Of a stretch of 64,000 bases of DNA, positions 58,043 through 64,000 are shown in pieces. A model generated the notes under the pieces. That model was not told the origin of the DNA. It worked only from the letters and a program-made list of their open reading frames with translations, and did no database searches. Both the position numbers and the translations under genes were made by a program. The DNA is from Lacisediminihabitans sp040549465 (GTDB taxonomy: Bacteria; Actinomycetota; Actinomycetes; Actinomycetales; Microbacteriaceae). The first letter of the stretch is position 1. The number at the start of each line of letters is the position of its first letter. The stretch covers positions 21,812 to 85,811 of the forward strand of contig NZ_JBEPTL010000017.1 of the NCBI RefSeq assembly GCF_040549465.1, written 5' to 3'.

Positions 58043-58618
58043 ATGAATGCTCGAGCCGACGGTCGCGAAGGTCGGTTGCGCGCGGTGAAGGAGGCCGCGT
58101 GGATACTGTTCTCCGAGACCGGTTATGCGTCGACGACGATCAGGCAGATCGCCGCGAAGGCCAAGGTTTCCACGGGCACCGTGATGAGTTTCGGCGGCAA
58201 AGAGACATTGCTCCTCGCTCAGTTCGAGGATGGAATAGCCGAGCACCTCGTTGCGCCGGTCTTCACGACGGAGTCGGCGGCTGATGCGGTGTGGCGCTTC
58301 TTCGAGCCGTACTTCGAGTTCTATGCCGAGCGCCCGGAACTCTCGCGTTCATACGGACGGGTACTGCTCTCCCCGGCCGGCGCGCAGCATCCCGCACTCG
58401 GTGCCCAGGCGAGGGAGTTCAACTCGCTGGTCGCGAGCGAGATCGGGCGTCGGTATCCCCGCGCGCGGGAAGCGGATGCGGCGGCGGCGGCAACGGCGCT
58501 GTTCGCCATCTATATCCACGCCCTCGTCCTCTGGGTGAGCGAAGCGGCGACGCTGGCCCAGGCAACGGCGGTGTTTCGGCACCAGGTGGCCTGGCAACTC
58601 GCGCGATTTGAGATCTGA
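58043..58618 (+). CDS. TetR family transcriptional regulator
   Basis: A 191-residue regulator with N-terminal helix-turn-helix AAWILFSETGYASTTIRQIA, KAKVSTGTVMSFGGKETLLL and a variable helical ligand-binding domain (WRFFEPYFEFYAERPELSRS). ATG 58043 is chosen because AGGAAA lies seven bases upstream; ATG 58028 would be inside the operator. The target besides itself is unknown; the SRPBCC gene downstream is a candidate. Confidence 0.9.
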   Translation: MNARADGREGRLRAVKEAAWILFSETGYASTTIRQIAAKAKVSTGTVMSFGGKETLLLAQFEDGIAEHLVAPVFTTESAADAVWRFFEPYFEFYAERPELSRSYGRVLLSPAGAQHPALGAQAREFNSLVASEIGRRYPRAREADAAAAATALFAIYIHALVLWVSEAATLAQATAVFRHQVAWQLARFEI

Positions 58619-58843
58619 AACCTCTTCGTCAATGCGACCGGGATGCTGCTGATGTGTAGTGCGGTCACCCTATTCAGCTTCGTCCTCTGATCGGGCCGAA
58701 GCCGAGCTGGGCGTCAGCCCTGAAGAAGAGTGCGCGCTTCGATTCATGGCTCGACCTTGCTCGTACCGCCGACACTGTCGAGGGCTACATCGCATCGGCG
58801 GTCGGCTCCGAATACCCTTACGAAACGAACAGGATGGCTGGAC

Positions 58844-59344
58844 ATGGCGAAACACGGAACGAGTGCGACGGTGGACGGGGTTGCGATTGCGCCACTCGAG
58901 GCAACCTGGGATATCTCGGTACCCATCGATCCGACCCGGTTCTATCCGAAGTTCGGTCCGCTTCCGGCCGTCATCGAGGTGCGCGACCAAACAGGCGGTT
59001 GGAATGCTGCAGGCCAGACGCGAAAGCTGATGCTCTCCGACGGGGGCAGCGTCATCGAGCACACCGTCACCATGGAGCGTCTCAGCCTCTTCGTCTATGA
59101 ACTGTCGGACTTCCAGAAGCTCTTCGGCAAGCTGGTGTCTGGTGCACGAGCCGAATGGGAGTACCTGGCGGTCACCGGCGGCACCCGCATCCGCTGGACC
59201 TATACGTTCTTCCCGTTTCCCCGGGCGGGCTGGATCGTCGCTGCCATCGTGCGCCTGTTCTGGGCTCCATACATGAAGCGCGTGCTGCCTGGCATCATTC
59301 GCGAGGTCGAGCGGCTGGCCAAGGAACGACCGCCACGGGCCTGA
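58844..59344 (+). CDS. SRPBCC (START-like) family protein
   Basis: A 166-residue protein with the SRPBCC helix-grip pattern: LEATWDISVPIDPTRFYPKF, VIEVRDQTGGWNAAGQTRKL and RIRWTYTFFPFPRAGWIVAA, ending in a C-terminal helix. Such proteins bind hydrophobic ligands in a deep cavity. ATG 58844 starts MAKHGTSATVDGV; a longer frame from 58730 has no family support. A short stretch before it (58720-58840) shows codon-like bias in another frame but no clear gene. Confidence 0.8.
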   Translation: MAKHGTSATVDGVAIAPLEATWDISVPIDPTRFYPKFGPLPAVIEVRDQTGGWNAAGQTRKLMLSDGGSVIEHTVTMERLSLFVYELSDFQKLFGKLVSGARAEWEYLAVTGGTRIRWTYTFFPFPRAGWIVAAIVRLFWAPYMKRVLPGIIREVERLAKERPPRA

Positions 59345-59438
59345 GACGCGGTCTCGAGCATGGAGACCTTCTCACGCTGCGATTTCGATCATCGCCATTC
59401 ATTCGGTGTTCCGGGCGACGGATCGTAGGTAGCCAGGC

Positions 59439-60014
59439 TCAGATTGTGAGACCGGTCAATAATTGGGCGGTGAGGTGATGATCAACGACCAGCACCCGCA
59501 GCGGAATTCGGGAGGGCTCACCTCGGGCTGCCAGACGATCGAAGCAGGCTTGCACGGCGTATTCGCCACGCGTCGGCACCGATCCGAGCGTTACCTGATG
59601 TCCGTCGATGTCGGCAATGATCGCGGCGGCCGTGCTCGAGGAATCCGCAGTCGGTGGTACCGCGAAGACCTCGCGGCCTGCGTCGAGAGCTGCTTTCGCC
59701 GTGGCCAGCTGCGCTTGGTATTCCGAGGCGTCCAGGAGGTGCATGGTGAGAGCTGCTGACACTGGGATGAGATCTGAGGCGTAACCCGAGAGCGGATCCG
59801 CAGGTCTCGGCAGCGAGTGTGCGAAGGCAGCATCCGCTCGCCTGTCGAAAACGATTTTCGCTGCACCTCCGCCAAGCAGCGCTATGGCAATTGCGGCGAA
59901 GGCCACGATGAGTGGCACCGCCGGCGTGACCCCGAACGCGGGTGACAGCAGAAGGAGCACGCCGAGCAGAATCCCTGCTACGACGGCAACCCACGAAGTC
60001 ACGGAACGCGTCAT
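59439..60014 (-). CDS. Two-helix membrane protein of unknown function
   Basis: A 191-residue protein with two adjacent transmembrane helices at about 8-27 and 32-52 (VAVVAGILLGVLLLLSPAFG and VPLIVAFAAIAIALLGGGAA), then a soluble cytoplasmic domain (DRRADAAFAHSLPRPADPLS, EYQAQLATAKAALDAGREVF, IPLRVLVVDHHL). I do not recognise a family. It begins 13 bases after the osmoprotectant-binding-protein gene, in the same direction, so it is probably the last gene of that operon. Confidence 0.72.
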   Translation of the reverse strand: MTRSVTSWVAVVAGILLGVLLLLSPAFGVTPAVPLIVAFAAIAIALLGGGAAKIVFDRRADAAFAHSLPRPADPLSGYASDLIPVSAALTMHLLDASEYQAQLATAKAALDAGREVFAVPPTADSSSTAAAIIADIDGHQVTLGSVPTRGEYAVQACFDRLAARGEPSRIPLRVLVVDHHLTAQLLTGLTI

Positions 60015-60027
60015 AACAACTATTCTG

Positions 60028-61026
60028 CTATTTCGCCGCGGTGATGAACCCGTTCTTCTGCATGAAGTCATAAGCGACGTCAGCCGGTTCTTCTCCGCCG
60101 TCGTCCACGCGTAGGTTCAGCTTGCGCAGCGTGGTCTCGGTGATCTTGAGCGAGACCTTGGCGAAGATTCCTGCCAGGGCCGGATACTTCGCCAGCGTCT
60201 TGCTGTTGACGACGGCCGCGACGTTGTACGCGGGGAAGAAAGCTTTGTCGTCTTTCAAGACGGTCAGGCCCAGCTTGTCGATACGGCCGTCGGTCGTGAA
60301 CACCTCGCCGAAGTTACAGGTACCGCGATCGGTCGCGGTGTAGACGGCTCCGGTGTCGAAGATCTTGACGTGTGAGTTGGGTACGCTGTCGGATTTGCCG
60401 CGGGTGAGTCCGTACGCCTTGAGCATCGGGTTCATCCCGTCGGCGCGGGAGTTGAACTCTGACTCGACGCAGAAGGTGCGCTGGGCAACAGGGAGATCGG
60501 CGATCTGGGAGAGTGAGGAGATGTTGCCGAGCTTCTTGGTCGCCTCGTCGCGCACAGCGAGGGCGTAGGTGTTGTTCAGGGGGGCCGGCTGCAGCCAGGT
60601 GAGGCCGTTGGCGGCATCCGCTTTCTTCACGGCCTGGTACTGCTTCTGCTTGTCGGGGATGCCTTTGCTCTGGCCGAGGTAGGCGAGCCATGCAGTGCCG
60701 GTGTACTCCCAGGTCATGTCTGCCGTGCCGGAGAGCATGAGCTCCCGAGCCGGCACGCTTCCTGGCACGTTGGTCATATCGTTCACCGTGAAACCGGCGG
60801 CCTTCGCCGCGATCACCGCGATCTTGCCCAGGATGAGCTGCTCGGTGAAGTTTTTCGAGGTGATGGTCAGCGAGGCTCCCTCGGGAAGGTCGAGCCGCTT
60901 GATGGAGCCCGGTTGCGCGTCGGGCACATAGGCGGTGGCTGGCTGAAGGCCGCAGCCGGTGAGGGCGATGAGGCCGACACCGATCATTGCCACGGAACTG
61001 ATGATTCGGGAACGGATCGTGGTCAT
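60028..61026 (-). CDS. Osmoprotectant ABC transporter, substrate-binding lipoprotein
   Basis: A 332-residue lipoprotein: signal VAMIGVGLIALTGC with lipobox L-T-G-C, then LTITSKNFTEQLILGKIAVI, MTWEYTGTAWLAYLGQSKGI and CNFGEVFTTDGRIDKLGLTV, the OpuAC/OpuCC-type QAT-binding fold for glycine betaine, choline, carnitine or ergothioneine. Fourth gene of a five-gene operon with two permeases and an ATPase. Ligand is not predictable from sequence alone. Confidence 0.92.
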   Translation of the reverse strand: MTTIRSRIISSVAMIGVGLIALTGCGLQPATAYVPDAQPGSIKRLDLPEGASLTITSKNFTEQLILGKIAVIAAKAAGFTVNDMTNVPGSVPARELMLSGTADMTWEYTGTAWLAYLGQSKGIPDKQKQYQAVKKADAANGLTWLQPAPLNNTYALAVRDEATKKLGNISSLSQIADLPVAQRTFCVESEFNSRADGMNPMLKAYGLTRGKSDSVPNSHVKIFDTGAVYTATDRGTCNFGEVFTTDGRIDKLGLTVLKDDKAFFPAYNVAAVVNSKTLAKYPALAGIFAKVSLKITETTLRKLNLRVDDGGEEPADVAYDFMQKNGFITAAK

Positions 61027-61030
61027 GACG

Positions 61031-61801
61031 TCACAGCCCTTTCGGCCGAGCGAGCTGTTCGACCACTCGTCCCAACCAGTCGATGGTGAGAGCCAGCAGC
61101 GCGATCAGCAGCGCCCCCGACACCAGCACGCTGTAGAGATACAGGCTGACCCCGGTGGTGATCAGGATGCCGAGCCCTCCGCCGTTGACGAACGCCGCGA
61201 GGGTGCCGGTGCCGACGAGCAACACAAGTGCGGTGCGGATGCCCGCGAGCATCACGGGAACGGCGAGGGGAAGCTCCACGCGGAACAGAACGGCCATCGC
61301 GCTCATGCCCATGCCCCGGCCGGCCTCGACGAGTCGTTCATCTACGCCTTGCACGCCGATCATGGTGTTGCGCAGCACCGGGAGCGCGGCGTAAAGCACC
61401 AGCGCGACGATCGAGGCCCAGTAGCCGGAGGTGATCAACATGGCGAGCAGCACGACGAGGCCGATGGCGGGAGCCGCCTGCCCGAAGTTCGCGATGGCGA
61501 GGATCGGCGCGCCGCCAGCGCGAAAGCCTTTACGGGTGAGCAGGACACCGAGCGGTATGGCGACGACGAGCACGATCACGGCCGAGACGAAGGTCAGCGA
61601 CAGGTGCTGCAGGGTAGAGGCCCAGAGCGCCCCCGGCGCGAGTGTGGTGCGTTCGGTGGGACTCAGCGGGGCGACGGTCAGCCACAGCACGAAGCCGAGC
61701 AGCACGACGAGGATCGCGGCCGGCTGGATGATGAGCCCCCTCCACGAGGAGGCGCCGCCCGCCGATTGGGCGCGGACTTCGATGCTCGACGCGTTACTCA
61801 T
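61031..61801 (-). CDS. Osmoprotectant ABC transporter, permease (OpuCB/OpuCD type)
   Basis: A 256-residue permease with about six helices (IIQPAAILVVLLGFVLWLTV, LTFVSAVIVLVVAIPLGVLL, and the EAA-like loop LVEAGRGMGMSAMAVLFRVE). ATG 61801 overlaps the ATPase stop by eight bases; an earlier start at 61912 would lie inside that gene. It pairs with the smaller permease at 63043-63684 to form the translocation channel. Confidence 0.92.
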   Translation of the reverse strand: MSNASSIEVRAQSAGGASSWRGLIIQPAAILVVLLGFVLWLTVAPLSPTERTTLAPGALWASTLQHLSLTFVSAVIVLVVAIPLGVLLTRKGFRAGGAPILAIANFGQAAPAIGLVVLLAMLITSGYWASIVALVLYAALPVLRNTMIGVQGVDERLVEAGRGMGMSAMAVLFRVELPLAVPVMLAGIRTALVLLVGTGTLAAFVNGGGLGILITTGVSLYLYSVLVSGALLIALLALTIDWLGRVVEQLARPKGL

Positions 61802-63050
61802 CCACGACCGCCGTCGCCTGCGGGGCGTCCACCGTCGGGATCTCACCGGAGTTCGTGCCGGTGGGCGCGTTGGCGGACCGGGCCGCGGCTGCGCGGGCGG
61901 AGGTAATGGCATCCATCACCGTTTCGACGTCGATGACGCCGAGGAAGCGGTCACGCTTGCCGGTGACCAGCGCGGCACCGGCGCTCGAGACGAGCATGGT
62001 GTCGAGCGCGTCGTTGAGGGTCGCGCGGCTTCCGACGATCGGTAGGCCCACCTCCGGGGTCGATCCGATGGTGTCGAGGCGCCCGAGTTGGCGTCGTGAG
62101 AGCCACTGGATCGGTCGCTCGCGTTCGTCGACGATCACGACGTGGTTGTGCCCGGCCTCGACGACCATGGCAAGAACCGCGGATGCGGTATCTCCTGGAT
62201 GGGCGATCACGGCCTCCGCGAGGCCAACATCGTTCACGCGGCGCAGGGTCAGTTGCTTGAGTCCGGCGCCTGAGCCGATGAAGTTCTCGACAAACTCGTT
62301 CGCCGGCTCGGCGAGGATGCGCTCCGGGGTGTCGTACTGCACGATGTGTGCGCCGTCGGAGAAGACGACGATCCAGTCGCCGAGTTTCACCGCCTCGTCG
62401 AAGTCGTGGGTGACGATGACTATGGTCTTCTGCAACTCCTCCTGGATGCGGATGAGCTCGTCTTGCAGGCGCTGCCTGGTGATCGGGTCCACGGCGCCGA
62501 ATGGCTCGTCCATGAGCAGCACGGGCGGGTCGGCAGCAAGGGCGCGGGCGACGCCGACGCGCTGCTGCTGGCCGCCGGAGAGCTCTTTCGGAAAGCGGTC
62601 ACGGTATTCGGCAGGATCGAGAGAGACCAGTTCCAGCAGCTCGTCGACCCGCCTGGCGATGCGATCCTTGCCCCAGCCGAGCATCTTCGGCACGATAGCG
62701 ATGTTGGCAGCAACGGTCATGTGTGGGAACAGGCCGCCCGCCTGGATCACGTAGCCGATGCGGCGGCGCAGGTCGTCGCCGTCGATTCCGGTCACATCCT
62801 CGTCGCCGAGCACAATGCGGCCGTCTGTCGGTTCGATCAGGCGATTGATCATCTTGAGAGTGGTGGTCTTGCCGCAGCCGGATGGGCCGACGAGCATGAC
62901 GATCTTGCCCGCGGGGATCTCCAGCGTGATGCCGTCGACTGCCGGGGACTTCTGCCCCGGGTACTGCTTGGTGACCTTCTCGAGCAGGATCGACTTGCCG
63001 CTGACCGCGCTGTCGGCGGTCGGAGACTCGATGGTGGTGGTTTCAGACAC
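61794..63050 (-). CDS. Osmoprotectant ABC transporter, ATPase with tandem CBS domains
   Basis: A 418-residue ATPase: Walker A GPSGCGKTTT, Q-loop VIQAGGLFPH, signature LSGGQQQRVGVARAL, Walker B LLMDEPFGAVD and H-loop VTHDFDEA. The C-terminal 150 residues contain two CBS modules (DTASAVLAMVVEAGHNHVVI and ATLNDALDTMLVSSAGAALV) which in OpuA/ProV-type ATPases sense ionic strength or nucleotides. GTG start overlaps the upstream permease stop by eight bases. Confidence 0.95.
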   Translation of the reverse strand: MSETTTIESPTADSAVSGKSILLEKVTKQYPGQKSPAVDGITLEIPAGKIVMLVGPSGCGKTTTLKMINRLIEPTDGRIVLGDEDVTGIDGDDLRRRIGYVIQAGGLFPHMTVAANIAIVPKMLGWGKDRIARRVDELLELVSLDPAEYRDRFPKELSGGQQQRVGVARALAADPPVLLMDEPFGAVDPITRQRLQDELIRIQEELQKTIVIVTHDFDEAVKLGDWIVVFSDGAHIVQYDTPERILAEPANEFVENFIGSGAGLKQLTLRRVNDVGLAEAVIAHPGDTASAVLAMVVEAGHNHVVIVDERERPIQWLSRRQLGRLDTIGSTPEVGLPIVGSRATLNDALDTMLVSSAGAALVTGKRDRFLGVIDVETVMDAITSARAAAARSANAPTGTNSGEIPTVDAPQATAVVDE

Positions 63051-63684
63051 GGATACCCCTTGGTGTGGTCAGTCGGCCCATGCCGATGAGTACGAGATCG
63101 AGAATGAGGGCCAGGATGACGACGCCGATCACGCCGGTGAGCACGGATTCGAGCGAGTTGGCCCCGCCAAGTCGGGAGAGGCCGGAGAAGATGAATCCGC
63201 CGAGACCTGGGCCGAGGACGTAGGCAGCAACGGCCGCGATCCCCATGACCATCTGCGCTGAGACGCGCACGCCACCGAGAATGACGGGCCAGGCCAGCGG
63301 AAGCTCGACCTGCAGGAAGGTCCGCAGGCGGCTCATGCCGATGCCTCTGGCGGATTCGACAACCCCGGGATCGACGCCGTTCAGGCCGACGACGGTGTTG
63401 CGCAGAATCGGCAGCGCCGCGAAGAAGGTGACAACGGCCACTGCCGGTGGCACCCCGAATCCGAGGGGCGCGATCATCAGACCGACCAGTGCGAATGCCG
63501 GGATGGTCAGGCCGATCGCCGAGAGGCTGTTGGCCACCGAGCTCAGTATTCGATTGCGGTACACCAGTGCGGCGATCACGACGGCGATGGCCGTCGCGAG
63601 CACCAGGCACTGCGCGACGAGACTCACGTGTTGCCAGGACGAGAACACGATCTGATCGAGGTGAGTTCTCAGGTATTCCCACAT
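63043..63684 (-). CDS. Osmoprotectant ABC transporter, permease
   Basis: A 213-residue permease with five to six helices (VAQCLVLATAIAVVIAALVY, IGLTIPAFALVGLMIAPLGF) and the EAA loop VVESARGIGMSRLRTFLQVE. It is the first gene of the operon, with a strong ribosome-binding site GGAGGTGA before the ATG. TTGACG near 63757-63752 on this strand may be the -35 box. The IS remnant lies about 120 bases upstream. Confidence 0.92.
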   Translation of the reverse strand: MWEYLRTHLDQIVFSSWQHVSLVAQCLVLATAIAVVIAALVYRNRILSSVANSLSAIGLTIPAFALVGLMIAPLGFGVPPAVAVVTFFAALPILRNTVVGLNGVDPGVVESARGIGMSRLRTFLQVELPLAWPVILGGVRVSAQMVMGIAAVAAYVLGPGLGGFIFSGLSRLGGANSLESVLTGVIGVVILALILDLVLIGMGRLTTPRGIRV

Positions 63685-63806
63685 GCGGCATCACCTCCAG
63701 GCGTTGGGTCGGGCTGGTGACCCTCGTTCGAGGACCAGGCGCAAACCGTCAACGATAGTCAGCCCCCAGCAGAAAGCGAATTTGACTTAGAGATTGCGTC
63801 AATAGG

Positions 63807-64000
63807 TCACGGTTTGCGGGTGGGTCGTCCGATCCAGCGGTAGCGGGTCCATCCTTCTCGGATGAGTCTGCGGTCGATGATGTTGGCGTTGGCGAGGGCG
63901 ATGAAGGCGTCGATCACGACGGTGCGACGTTCGGTGCAGATGGCGAGTTTCTTGAACCCGCGGTTGTGCCAGGAGTTCGTGCGTTCGACCGGCCACCTGC
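63807..64000 (-). mobile_element. IS5-like transposase, C-terminal part (continues beyond the window)
   Basis: The frame ending at TGA 63807-63809 reads RWPVERTNSWHNRGFKKLAI, CTERRTVVIDAFIALANANI and REGWTRYRWIGRP, the C-terminal block of IS5-family DDE transposases with the E of WPVERTNSW as the likely last catalytic residue. Only 64 codons are in view. The element's terminal inverted repeat would be near 63780-63806 but cannot be defined without its other end. It lies upstream of the osmoprotectant operon. Confidence 0.85.

Noticed and set aside
58720..58843. Possible short coding remnant before the SRPBCC gene
   Set aside because: One frame shows plausible protein-like composition but there is no start, ribosome-binding site or family match, so it is not listed as a gene.
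63799..63996. 65-residue minus-strand frame at the window end
   Set aside because: It is one frame off the IS5-type transposase C terminus, which gives a much clearer family match.

Overview
The window is a chromosomal segment from a high-GC Gram-positive bacterium, most probably an actinobacterium of the Microbacteriaceae. Four things point there: strong G/C third-position bias; the order rnhB - DUF2469 - yraN - comM - dprA - xerC - M23 peptidase - rpsB - tsf - pyrH - frr - cdsA; the maltosyltransferase GlgE beside a SipW-type export cluster; and many genes whose start codon follows a TANNNT -10 box by only 6-7 bases (leaderless mRNAs). No rRNA, tRNA or CRISPR array is visible. The left edge is the tail of rnhB and the right edge is the C-terminal end of an IS5-like transposase.

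Layout. 1-11.7 kb: housekeeping block (DNA uptake/processing, site-specific recombination, ribosomal protein S2, EF-Ts, UMP kinase, ribosome recycling, CDP-diacylglycerol synthesis). 11.1-19.3 kb: envelope genes, namely a small protein with duplicated DivIVA-type motifs, a lytic transglycosylase-like protein, an AI-2E transporter, a long coiled-coil protein with 21 hendecads in register, a two-part membrane/lipoprotein-like protein and a thioredoxin-TPR protein. 19.3-32.7 kb: storage-glucan metabolism (glgB, glgE, glgP, glgX) surrounding a five-gene export cluster: three proteins with SipW-type signals (one with Fn3 and ricin-type lectin domains), a C-terminally anchored surface protein and the SipW-type signal peptidase. 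32.8-43.5 kb: tRNA modification and tRNA-dependent amidation (cysteine desulfurase, mnmA, gatCAB), ligA and a secreted-type hydrolase. 43.5-60 kb: an accessory zone of small regulators (PadR, MarR, TetR, an ECF sigma factor with a YCII/DGPF partner), oxidoreductases, a second YidC with DUF6412, and three genes that appear frameshifted. 60-63.7 kb: an osmoprotectant ABC operon bordered by the IS remnant.

How it works together. GlgE makes linear alpha-1,4-glucan from maltose-1-phosphate, GlgB branches it, GlgP and GlgX degrade it; the export cluster between them could build a surface fibre or adhesin. The cysteine desulfurase probably supplies sulfur to MnmA. GatCAB corrects mischarged Gln/Asn tRNAs.

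Most interesting signals. (1) A dispersed palindromic element in three intergenic copies (about 26.26, 36.05 and 48.91 kb) with identical geometry: arms ending GTTATCCGCGC, a 16-base spacer and a central GTTGYAAC. (2) The SipW-dependent export/lectin cluster inside the glucan locus. (3) The 11-residue-repeat cytoskeletal-like protein. (4) Well-formed operators at the ArsR, PadR, TetR and MarR genes. (5) Long perfect palindromes in two intergenic spaces. All calls rest on reading the sequence; no database search was possible.
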